From Sclerurus mexicanus (Eukaryota; Chordata; Aves; Passeriformes; Furnariidae): DNA of 64,000 nt. Shown piece after piece: positions 33,491 to 45,165 of this stretch; position 1 is the first letter of the stretch; each line of letters opens with the position of its first letter. The stretch covers positions 401,008 to 465,007 of the forward strand of contig VWZF01005475.1 in the NCBI GenBank assembly GCA_013396755.1, in the 5' to 3' direction. The notes below the pieces were generated by a model. That model searched no databases. It saw nothing but the letters and a program-made list of their open reading frames with translations, and was not told the DNA's origin. The position numbers and the translations under genes were made by a program.

Positions 33491-35779
33491 TTCTACATTT
33501 TGAATTGAAAAGTAATGGTGCCAAGTGACATGATGCTGGGAAATTTCATGAGCTTCAGCTGAAACAAGAGCTCCATCTAGTCAGGCTTGTGATTCTTAGG
33601 GCTGCTTCAGTAACTGTCTACACACAGTATGCCAGTTTTGGCCCCAACCAGAGTCATGAATTGGGAAAAAACCCCAAAACGTCCATGCAGGTCCTGTTGC
33701 AATGGAGGCAGGCCACAGGAAAGATCGTCATCATTTCCAGTTCCCCTCAGATATGGCACCTTCATGGCACAAGACCCTTGGCCATGGCCATCTTCCTTAT
33801 GGGCCAGGTGCTAGGGATGTTGATCCACAGTTTTGTTTGTGGTCCTAAATCAATCATCCAACTAATGCCAGTGGAAAACTTAAGTGAAAGGCATGGGATG
33901 GCAGGCCATTCAAGAGTGGGATGGCAGGCCATTCAAGAGTATGCTGTACCTACAATTATTCCTAAAAAGGGCTTGTTTGTTGATTTTTCTGCAGGAAACT
34001 AAACATGCATTGCTTTTCTGAGCAATGAGTTAGCAGAAGTGAGATAGAATGAAAAGCACTGGACCTATGGAACGAAGAAATTGGGTCTGAAACTATGGTG
34101 TACTGCACAAAGCAAAACACTTAAAGAATCTTACTTTCTTTCATACACTCACACTGGTTATATTCCCCTGCTTTGTCTGTGGATGTATGCATGTGCCTGG
34201 TCACCCAAGTGTGATGGCACAATGTTTGACGGCTTGGGTTGCCTTGAATTTGCTCTGCAGTTAGAGCCCCAGTTTGGAGAAAATACGATCTTTTTGACCT
34301 TCAGGCTTCTTTCAGGTATCACAGTGCAAGTGTTCACTAAGGGTTTTGAATGTGAAGGCCAGTATAGAGTTGAGTGTATATTGTTGTGGGCTTTTTAACT
34401 TTTGACTATTTTTCTGTTTGCTTTTCCCCAAAATCACTGGTTTTTTGAGTAAAGTTAAACCAATTTACAGTTATGGGATGCAAACAGCAAATTTTTGCTT
34501 CACATAAATTTCAGTTATTACCCTAGTCACATGTTCAGGCAAAGAAGAAAATCACTCCAGAAAAAAATTTAATTAGTCACTCTGTAAGACTACTAGGTTA
34601 AGGGAGATGAGAACTATGCAGTGCAGGATTGTTTTTAAAAATATATTGTATTCAATCAGTGGATTATACAACTAATTGAGTCAAAGCCTTACTTTCAGAA
34701 AGATTGGAACTTCAAATCTGTCCAGACAAGTAATTTACAGCAAAGGAAAAAGATACAAACCATTGAATCCTAATATTGCAAACAGTCTGTTATCAAGACT
34801 TGTAATACAGACAGGGCTCTGCTTTTCTCAAGGACCACCCACAAGAGAAAGAATTTGATACAGCAACTGGCCTGAAAAATTTGTTTGCTATATCCCAGTA
34901 TGTGATAGCTGCATGAAAGAGCTGTAGGAGTGAGGAGTGCTTTGTTGAGGGAGCAGCTGATGGGATTGGTCTTGACAGTGACTGTTGTATGCTTTTCAGA
35001 AAATGTCAGTCCTCCTAATACACAGAATAAAGACAGAGAGTCTTCAAACAGTTTCTTGACTATTTTGGTCTGTCCTCTCATCTTTCTACCATAGTGGCAT
35101 TTCAAGAATCACAAATTAACCATAACGTGTGTAAAGAGACAATTGTCTTCCCCTTACCACCTCCTTTTTAATGAGTATTCTTGCTTAAGAGCATTCTTGC
35201 AGACCTTAAGCCAAGGCAACATAGATCTTGGTACATACAGGTTTCTGGAGATGAAGGCAGAGTTCAGCATTACAACCCAGAGTTTTCCAGAGTGAGGCAG
35301 ACCATTTGTCTCAACCTGTGAGCTGCAGCAATAACATGATGGACATCTGGTATAAACTGCCCCTTGACATCTCCCTGCATCTCTTGGGACAGCTGGAAGA
35401 TAATGAGAGCTTTCTAAACCACATTTTCAGTCTTGGCTATTAAAGCTAGGTACCTGATCCACACTAACACATTTAGGTCCTCATTTTAGAGCAGTATGTG
35501 TGATCTACATTGAAATTGCTGTTCAGCTTGCTTAGCGAGTAGAGAGAGTGATAGCAAAATACACTTCTGACTAAAGTCTCTTACATGGATTTTGGTGTAT
35601 TTCAGAAATTATTAGAAAGAAGAGTGACTGAAATTTTATATAAAATATATTTCTAATTAAAGCTATCTAAACTTCTCCAAGGCTTCAAATCTACCTGAAT
35701 GTGGGCATTTGTCATGACAAATTGAGGCATTCAGACAAAAAAAGAAACCACCCATAAAAGAGTTCTGCCTCTCCAAAAT
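33491..35779. other. Intergenic, no gene recognised
   Basis: Non-repetitive apart from a 23-base tandem duplication at 33895-33940. A 137-codon plus-strand open frame (33589-34002) spans that duplication, has no recognisable domain and overlaps a second frame, so I do not call it a gene. Confidence 0.6.
33895..33940 (+). repeat. Tandem duplication, 23-base unit x 2
   Basis: The unit beginning GGGATGGCAGGCCATTCAAG is present twice with no mismatch, at 33895-33917 and 33918-33940. Confidence 0.93.
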
Positions 35780-36056
35780 GTTTTGGGGTTTTGTTTTTGG
35801 TGGCTTTTTTTGGTTGGTTGCTTTCTTGTTTTGGGGTTTTGGTGGATTGGTTTTTATTTGCTTGTTTCCTTTCTTATTTGGTTGGGTTTTTTCATTTTTG
35901 GTGGGGATTTTTTGTTAGTTTGTTTTTGGTTTTGGTGGTGTTTTGGGGGGGGGTGGAGGGAAAGTTTTTTTGGGGGGGACGTTTTTTGGTTTTGGCAGTT
36001 TTTTGGGTTTTGGTTGGTGGGTTGATTTTGTGTGAGGCTTTTTGTTGTTTTTGCCA
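35780..36056 (+). repeat. Large G/T-rich low-complexity block with G runs
   Basis: About 280 bases made almost only of G and T on this strand, with repeated TTTTGGG, GGTTGG and GGTTTT. It includes runs of nine G (35945-35953) and seven G (35972-35978). The Trp/Phe/Gly-rich open frames crossing it are composition artefacts. The G runs could form a quadruplex. Confidence 0.9.
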
Positions 36057-37436
36057 AGAATGAAAGCTACATGGAAAAAAAAATTTGGTTAGTGTTCCTG
36101 CCTGTTTGCTCAGTGAAGAAAAACACAGGAAAGGCAGCTGGCCCAAGAGAGCTATTACACTCCTCCCCTCTGCTAGTCTGCAACTTTCAGGGGTTCAGAA
36201 AGAGTAGTGGAGAGCAAGGTCTAGCTTTACACACCGAAGTCTTATCTTGAGTGTTTTGCTAGCACAAGGGGAGAGTGTAAAATCTACTGGAAGAGAAACT
36301 ATTGCAGTTTGTACCTTTCCGAAGTATCAGGGCAACTAGGGTTGTTACTCCCTATGAAAAGATTAAAATCTATTGGACTTTCCCAGGGACCCTTTTGGCA
36401 ATTCTGTGCAGCTAAACAATTGTCCATGCTACTGTTCAATATGATAAAGGCCTGCTTCAGTAAAATAAGAGATTTTCCTTAAATGCTGTGACTTTGGAGG
36501 AGATGTCCTCCTGCTGCAAGACCTTGCTATATTATGAGCACACTGTGAGTTTGTGCTGGGGAAATAATCTTCAGTGAATAGGTCAATGAAAATTAAGTAA
36601 CTGGACATCAAAGTTCTCACTGTCTTCAACTACACATCTGACCTAGAATTTGCCATACAAGTAACTAGTCAAAAGAAATAATGGTAAAAACATATTTGTG
36701 CAAAAATACTTGGTAAAGGAAAGGGAGAAGTCAAAAGCAACTGCTTTGATATATGTAGACTAAAGCCTATTTGAGGTGCCCAAGAGAGGGTGAGTTGGAT
36801 GATTCCAGTGCCTGATCTGGAGCAATAGAAGGGAAATGTTCTAGGCTGAGAACTGATGCTGGTATAGGGCTTAGTAGTGGGGCCTGACATGATCATTAAG
36901 ACCTCTGGGGCAGTCCCCTTCATGGGGACAAGACTACTAATTCCACATCAGACATACTAAGATGTGAAGCCACTTTCTTGGAAAACTTACTGCAGGCATA
37001 GGAATGGCTGAATAGTGTTACTGCTGTTAAACGGCTTATAATATGTTACCACTGCAAGTGCTGCAAAATTCAATCCTTTCTCTACAGATTTCACAGCCTA
37101 AAATAACTTCTTGAAGAAAAAAGATGCAGCCTATAGTAGGATTATAGCTGCTTGAATTCCCCTGTGCAGACTAGGCTGACTTCTTCAAGTGTCTTAGAAA
37201 GTACTGATCTGTCAGCATGGAAAGCAAGGCAGAGAAAGATTTCCAGTGACCTCAGTTGGCTTTGGCTCAATCCCTAGTGAGACAGAATGAATCAGCACAA
37301 AACTAGACATCTTCTGCTGATAATGCTTATTGTATTTCAAGCAAAAGTATAGTGTTGTAATCCATCTTGTTTAGACACTCAGTCCTAATAGGGTTCTTTA
37401 AGCATCACAAGTTTCTTGCAGGGAAGTGACTTGACT

Positions 37437-37477
37437 GAGTTAATCAGACCAGTTTTAAGAACTGATCTGATTAACTC
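37437..37477. repeat. Inverted repeat, 18-base arms, 5-base loop
   Basis: Left arm GAGTTAATCAGACCAGTT (37437-37454) and right arm AACTGATCTGATTAACTC (37460-37477) are complementary except at one position, with TTAAG as the loop. Confidence 0.9.
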
Positions 37478-39639
37478 TGATTCTGATTGAACTGCCATTA
37501 TTAAAACTAAGATATCTAATGCTAATGTAGGCCAGGATCACTGACCCATTTTCTGGGAAAGAGGTGTAGATTGATCTCACTCCTGGGACAGATACAGGCA
37601 CAACAAGGATGCACTCTGCAGGGATCTGAACAGGGAGAGGGAGGTGAGTCAGGCACAGATGCCTTTGTGCTGCTGGTGCAAAGAACGCTCCTCCTTGTCT
37701 CATACTGAAAAATGGGAATATTGCCTGGTGGCTGAAACTGCCTCCCCAGAAGCACTAAGCCAAGAGTTGGCCTCGCCACTGAGAGGTGCTGTGAGAGCAT
37801 GTAACAGAAACAAGCAGCAGCACAATGCATGCCAGCTTGTGCATGGAGAATAGCAGTTGTGTGTTGCTAAAACCTACAGAAACAGTTGTTGCTCAGGAGC
37901 ACACTGGATTGTACAAAAAGCAGAACAAATCAGAGTTGGGAGAACAAATGAGATCTTTAGGCTTTATGTACACTGCTGTATAAATAAAAAAAAACTTAAA
38001 ATTTATGGCGAGCCATGCATCTATCTGAACAGATACCTTCGGGGGGCACTGTGACCACAAAATAAAAACCTGCCAGGTTTGGCTACTATTTTATTCCCGT
38101 TTTGTTTCTTCTAACGACATTGTAAGCTTTGTATACTCACTCATTCAGCTATTCTATCTGAAAGTATACACTGTAATTTTTTTAAAGTAGAAATCGAAAA
38201 AAAAATCAAATGCTGATTTCAAGGGTGTTTATCTTAGCCAGAACTCAGTGAAACCCAGGTAAAGACATCACAGATTGTGATCTTTGTTCTGACCTCAGCC
38301 ATATGTAGACCACAGCACATTTCAGCTCCACACTTAGATGGAAGGTCTGACAATTCCACAGAAAGTCCTGCCTTTTGTACACCTCTCAACAGCATGCCGT
38401 CCACATTAATTACTTCCGAAACAGCCGACTAGGCATGCTCAGACCAAAAACCCACTGATGTCAACACAGTATTGAAGAAGGATCAACATTACAGGAGATC
38501 AGCCCACTGGGGCACACCTGGTTCTGGTTTATGTCTGCTCTGCTTGCAGACTTCAGTTGTGTTGTTCTGTTCCTACCCACAGGCTAACATATGGCTAGGA
38601 GTCAGATCATCTGACTGTTTTATGGGCTCTTATCTTTCACTCTGCTCCACACAAGCAGAAATACTTCTAGGTCTTGCTCTAGTAGAGCAAACAACAATAT
38701 AAGTGATGTTAGGTAAATAGAATATCTTTTCACCATTGAAGAACACAAAAGAATGTTATATACCTTCTCTTTGATCAAAGGTGGTAATATTGCCCTTTTC
38801 GTTACAGACTGTTGTATTTGTATAATATTTACAGCATATAAAGTCACTTTAATCTGTCACTCAAACTTCCTAATTTGTCTGGGTTTGGATAATAAGGTTT
38901 AGTGCAAAAATGTAATTGAGTATTTAAGCTCTCTTTTTATTCTAGCTTGGGTTTTTATCTGTATCTCCTTTCTAACCCCCTCCACCCCCTACTCACCAGC
39001 CTGTGCTGAGGAGCACTGATGATTTAAGATTATAGTCAACATTTCATTTCAGACAGAATGGAAATATCTCAGATATCACCAAAACAGTACTCTCCCTCAC
39101 ACACAGGAGAACAGTGACAGAGGGACCTGACTGTGCATGGGAGAGTGGGAAAAAGAAAAGAAGGCTAGAAAAGGAACTGAATTTCAGCATTAGCAAACCA
39201 CAGAGAGGAGTTCCCTGGCAGACTAGCAGCTATAAGGTGTCTGGAGGCTTTCTGGGTGCTGTTTGGGTATGCAGCTGTGATAGGGCAATTTCATGTCCAA
39301 CTGTGTCTCGCATTTTGATAGTTTAGAGTAACTCCACATCAATAGTAAATGTATTTCTTTGAATCAGTCTTCTGGGGCTGTTTTCTAGCATGACAACGTA
39401 GTACAGACCATGGATCTCAGTTTTCAATAAAACTTGAAAATTTTTTGTAAGGAGGTTCTGCAGATTATAATGACTAAAAGCTTCTGAAGATGTTGTATGT
39501 ATATCACTCTTAACCACTGGCACTCAAATACAATATGTGAGTTGCTTAGAATGGATAAACAAAGCACATTTTGCAATTTTTTTCAGAGCAGCAACAGTTT
39601 TGAAAAGGAGGATGTTTAAGAATGCATTTTATGCAAAAA

Positions 39640-39716
39640 TACACAAATAAAACAAAATAAAAACACCAAAAATCCCCCTTCCAAACCAAAAACCCACCCC
39701 AAACCCAGCAGAAGCT
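39640..39716. repeat. A/C-rich low-complexity block
   Basis: Units such as AAATAAAA, CCAAAAATCCCC, AAACCCACCCC. It is complementary in style to the G/T-rich blocks. Confidence 0.75.
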
Positions 39717-40340
39717 CTTGGTGTCTGAGACAAATGTTCACAGAACACTAACTATCCTCACATGCTGATTTTATAGATTCAGACTTTGAAAGGCAGCTTT
39801 CTTCCCCCAAAGTTCCACCCACATCATAAATCAATAAATAGATCAATAAATAAAGTAACAAAATGTCTCCACTGCTGATACACAGTAGATGCCAGTTTCT
39901 CTTCCTGTTCTGTTTGGCAGATTCCCATGAATGGCACAGGGTGGGTGGCCCATACATTGATAATCACCTTAATTTGCAGAGCTGCCTCTGTTACTAAGCT
40001 GTGTCACTGATCCCATCTGGATTACAGAAACCCATCTTATGAAATCACAGAGAATTTCCGTAAAAGTAGAACAGTATTCTGTCAATATTGAATCACTGCA
40101 TGGATCTGGCCGTGCTTGCAGAATAGGCATATGACAAACACATGAACAACTTGCTGTACTCTGAATCTATTGTTTTAGTTTGTTTCCAGCAGTTTCAGTC
40201 CAGAAAAATCCATTGCTAGTAAATTACTTGTGATGGTTTGTTAGGAGAAAAAGATGTTACAGCAGAAGAACATCCTCTCCTTGCTGCCTGTCTTTAGAGA
40301 CGGTATTAAATAATGTTGTACACAAACAACTTCTTAATTT

Positions 40341-40365
40341 TTTGTTTGTTTGTTTGTTTGTTTTT
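40341..40365 (+). repeat. (TTTG)n microsatellite
   Basis: Five TTTG units followed by poly-T. Confidence 0.93.
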
Positions 40366-43300
40366 AAGCTTAAGCTAGTCTGGCCAAAAGGAAAAAAAAC
40401 CTTTATATTGTAGTTGTAGTAACAGTGAGGAAAGTTTTGTCAGGACAGAAAATGTCCTTTTTTATATTGAATGTCATACTTGCATAAAACAGGCAATCTT
40501 ATAGACACATATGCCCTTCTTCAGGTTCTAATGTAATAAAAGATATTGCCTTTCCTGACAACCCTGTCTGCTTTTACCCTTGTATCACAGCTACATCAAC
40601 ACAATTGTTAGTATAATGAATTCATATGCTGTGAACAATGTTCAGAGATACTTGGGTTTTAGTTGAAAATTTCAGAAGTTGCTTTTGGAGTTTCTGAGGA
40701 TAGACTCTCAGCTGTCCCTCCTTTTCTTTTTTTTTTTTTTTCCCCCTTCTTACATTCTGTAATGTAAAAAAAAGCTTCATAATGAAAATGAAAATCAATG
40801 TATTTTCAAGATTTTGTTTTAATTTTTAGATTTACACTTTCAGATACTATCCAGTGTAGATACAGACCTCTGCTTAATGTCAGCAACAGGTTTGCTTTTC
40901 TTAATGGCTTCTTAATGACTCTATAGAGACAGCCTCTGGCTCCCCAGGTGCCATGTAATTCCAACACTGGGCACATTCTTAATCCCATTTAAATGTGAAG
41001 TAATTTGCTACCTTTTCTCCAAAAGAAGGGCCACCCAGCACTGTCCGATATGGTGGGAGTACTCACAAACACAGCAAGAAGGTGAAAACTGCTTTTTCAG
41101 TGCATTTTCACATCCTATTTCACACCCTAGCACATTGAGCTAGTGAATAAATGTCTACACTGAAGATGGCTATTTCCTGCTTCAAAGCTGTTCCTGCTCA
41201 TGAATTTGGCCTTCTCATTTCTCTTCATCAACCACTTCCTTATGAAACCTTAATTCTGTTGCAGGATGCTTCTTCCCTCCCACAGGAAGCAGTGCAATGA
41301 GTAGCTATAGCCTCTTATACAGGATTTTAGATGTTTTGCTTCTGGTCTGGGCACCATTGCCTGCCTCTCTCTGGGACTGGCAACTGCATGGGGCAAACCT
41401 TCTCTTCCTCCTCCTCCTTCTTACAGGGCTATTCTTTGACTCTGGTGCTCAAAAAACTGCATTGCTGACCCTGCTCTTGAGTGAAATGAAACTCAGCCAT
41501 ATAATTTGATCTGAGGTGACAGGCCAGCCCCCCTAGGAATGAGGTGTTGCCCCTAGTTCCACCACTCACCAAGTTATCAGCACACAGCCTGTATACACAA
41601 AAGTGGAACCGTGTTGATTTCACTCTCAGAAATTACTTTCTTTGTTGAATGTGGCAATATAATTCATGAGGAAGGCAGAGTTCCTCTGGGCACCAGTAAG
41701 CTGCTTACACCCTGCTGGAATGACTGTCCTGATGGTTCCAGCAGCATCTGCAGCTACGCCTAAGCTTGGAAATCGGTGTAACACTGGGCTAAGTCCAACC
41801 AGTCTCAGTGCCGTGTAACTCCTTTTCCACTTCTGGAGGGACTAGATATTTTAGCATTCATGTAAATAAAGTATATGTGAAACATGTATCATATCTCCAC
41901 ACACACACACATGCATGACACAAGTGCTCTGAGGCTGATGGGTCATTTATAATGCTTTGTTTCTTATTACGAAGTAAACACAGTATTATTCATATACACA
42001 ACTTGCATATTCCCTATTATTTTCAGCTGTTATAAAGTGATAAATATTCTCATGCACCTGGCCATAGTGGTTCTGCAGTTCTTATCTATTTGCCTTTCTC
42101 CCATAATTTTTTAAAAAAGTTCAGTACCATTGCATAGGGTTTAGTAAGTGTGACAATTATTTTACACCAATAGAGGAAAATAAAAATACACTGCCGGATA
42201 AAATACTTGCCTATCAAATATATGTTGAGCTCTGAGATAACAATATTGAAGAGATAGCTGGACTGCTGATCTTTGGGGCTCATCTGTTTGCTGCTGCTGC
42301 TGCTGTAATAATACCTTTGATTTCATAATAAGCTGCAGAGACAATATACCTCTTATATTTGTGGCACTATTCATGTTCCTGGTCCTCTGTAAGTTGTAAA
42401 AGTCATACCCCGTCTAAAAGGCTGTCACAACACAGACAGAGGAACTATCTTAAAATAAAACTCTGACAATTCTGACAGCTTCTGCCCATGTACAAAAGTT
42501 AGAGGACACACGTTACTTGCTTGAAATGTGTGGCACTTGTGCTGCTTCCTCTCGAAGAAGTACCTTTTCCCTTTCAGACCACACATCATGCACAACAGCA
42601 GCACCTATCACATCCAAAATTCAAATAGACATGAGCTGCAACTGTGGATCTGATGCAAGTGTACAGGGAAGATGCTGTAGCTGCCACTGCTTCCCATGTG
42701 TCAGTATTAGGCAGTCGTCACTCACAGCACAGTGCCACAGCATTCTGGGTGGCTTTCTGTGAGATTTCACTCTGTTGGCAGAGCACAGAGCTTCAAATGT
42801 CAGGAAAGGGAAATAAGCTCATGGCTTTTTCAAATATTTTCCATCGTATTACTCTAAATATGTGTACAACTTGAAAAAAAATAAAAAGAGAATGCCAATG
42901 GACCTGCCATTTCATTGCAGTCTTGTTGAGACAAGATTCTGCATGGTGCTTCACCAGAATGACAGACAAATGTCATTTATCCCTGAAGTGTGTTTCTACT
43001 TGCCTTCCTCCCTGTCTCCAGAAGTCCATGTGGTGCATTGGCATCAATTTGTACTTGTGGGACTTCACTACCACATAGGGATAAATTGTTGCATTTCAGG
43101 ATGTAGCTTGTTTCATTTGGGACCATTAGCCTTTGCTATCAAGTCCAAACACTGGGAAAAAAGGGGAGAATAAATCCTACAATGGCACAATTTACAAAGT
43201 GTGAAGCTTTAGGACATTAAATTATATTGGAAAGGGTCTTCGCTTTGTTGGGCTCACTCATGTGCTCTGCTCTGAATTTGGTTTACTCTAATTAAGATGA

Positions 43301-44745
43301 AGTTTCCTGGAGTCAGGTTGAAAAAAAACTGGAATGAAGCATAAAGGACATAGGCAAATGTCTCTGATGTCAGGAAAGAAGGACAGCACTAACAAAAATC
43401 TGTCCCAGTGGAACATGGTAGTTCAGAATACATTTATGCTTGTAGACAGGAGTCTCCCTTATTAAAACCATAAATGGTTTCATATTAAAGTAGCAATCTA
43501 AAAGAAGACTACCTGAGCTTTCTGAAGCAGACAAGTGGTTTTCAGTCCAATGTGATTAATCTCAGTATTATTTATTAATCTAATGAACACTATGATGAAT
43601 TTAAAAAAATACAGCCCATTGATATTCTTCTGTTTGTTTCAGCAGAAAAAAAAAATAAATTCTGATAGTCTCAATCCTGTTCTCCTTCATCTAAGGGTCA
43701 ATAAATTAAAAATACAGTGGAGATGAAAGGTATTTCCACTTCATGAAGTCTAAGAGCACCCATTGCCTTGCTTTGTCCAATTGAAAGGACATGTGCAGTG
43801 GATTGGGTACCACAGGCTTTTACTGTCTCTTGCCGAGAGTACAGTCAGAGGTTCATTGAGGTGCTGCTCTGCATTCATCACTACTACTGTGCCCTGAAGG
43901 ATGTGTTCCTGAGAACAAATTTTAGATTTCACTAAAAAACTGTATCTTCCTAAAAGTCACATGGAGGATCAGTTGGTTTTTCAGTTACAGGCAAACTAGG
44001 AAGTTGGAAAACCATTGCTGGAGAGAATAGACAAGGCATTTTGTTTGACACCACAATACAGAGTTTCATGTAGAGATTTTTGTCTCTTGTAAAATAAAAA
44101 GACTGATAAATTTCTAAGCAGCATGCTGCTTCAAAATGCAAAAGCAAGCTTGTAAATTTTTTTTTAAGTTGTCTAATAAAACTTTTGCTTTTCTCTGTGT
44201 GGCTAAAACAACTGGGTGTGTTCAACATGAATTCCAGCTTAATTGTTACAAAATAAACATTAGCAAAAACTAACTTAACTGAAAATGTGGTAGGTACTCA
44301 TACGAGTAGGAATTGCTCTGAGAATTTTAGCAAAGCCAATGATGCCCAGTCTCTGCCTAAAACTTGCAATCTAGAATGACAAAATCACTATATGTTGCAC
44401 TCCTCTCAGCAGAAAACAGCCACTTTCTCTTCAGGCAGGTAGCTGGGGTGAGTGGATTGTATCTCAGATTCCAAGAGTCTGAATCCATAATAGAGATATT
44501 TGCAATACAGAACTGTGTTCTGTGATTTATTTGAAATCATGACTCTTCAGTTGTCATGTTGCTACTTGGATGATTGGAATGTATCTCTAATCCACAAAGA
44601 TTTCAGCAGACTTTCCACCACACTAAAATCTTCAGAATGAGAACTGACAGGTCATAATTACAATCATATATTCACATGCTTGAGTGGCAGTTTGTATATT
44701 AATATGATGTTGCTTCATCTTGTTCTACATATTTTAGGTTTAATG

Positions 44746-44773
44746 TATTATGAGTATCATAATACTCATAATA
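44746..44773. repeat. Perfect hairpin, 12-base arms, 4-base loop
   Basis: TATTATGAGTAT (44746-44757), loop CATA, then ATACTCATAATA (44762-44773). Perfect complementarity in AT-rich sequence. Confidence 0.93.
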
Positions 44774-45087
44774 ATAAATTATTATTTTGTGGGAGAGCTG
44801 TTCATCATTTATGTCTGTTTTGCAGTCAAGATCTTCCATGCTAGCTCCAAAACAAGTCATTTGGTTTAGATAGATACTTTGGGCTGCATATTATCTCACA
44901 AGTCTGAGAGGCTGAGGACAGCTGAAACAAAGTCTACAAAAGTCCAGTGGTGAAGGTATACCAAAAAATATGCAGAGGTACTTTGTTTCCCAAACCATAC
45001 TTTTTGTAAAGTTCTGTCCCTCCTAGCTGCTGTGGGTGGAAGGCAACAGCTTATTGAACTGTGAACAAATTTTGAGTGTCAGTTACA

Positions 45088-45165
45088 ACCATAGAATCAT
45101 TAAAGCTGGAAGAAACCTTCAAGATCATCCAGACAATACCAATACCACCATGCCCACTAAACCAC
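45088..45165 (-). mobile_element. CR1 3' end fragment, antisense
   Basis: The sequence ACCATAGAATCATTAAAGCT, then GGAAGAAACCTTCAAGATCA and TACCACCATGCCCACTAAAC, is the complement of a CR1 3' UTR end. Similarity fades after about 45165. The plus-strand open frame over it is not a gene. Confidence 0.75.

Larger units (their letters stand above)
36057..45087. other. Intergenic, no gene recognised
   Basis: About 9 kb, AT-rich. Recognisable items are a near-perfect 18-base-stem inverted repeat (37437-37477), an A/C-rich block (39640-39716), a TTTG repeat (40341-40365), a short CA run (about 41898-41911), a (GCT)5 run (about 42291-42306) and a 12-base-stem hairpin (44746-44773). I found no exon with convincing splice sites and known similarity. 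Confidence 0.55.

Noticed and set aside
33179..33508. 109-codon plus-strand frame
   Set aside because: It is the shadow of an antisense CR1 reverse-transcriptase fragment.
35783..36146. Trp/Phe/Gly-rich frames (plus) and Lys/Pro/Gln-rich frames (minus)
   Set aside because: They are direct translations of the G/T-rich low-complexity block.
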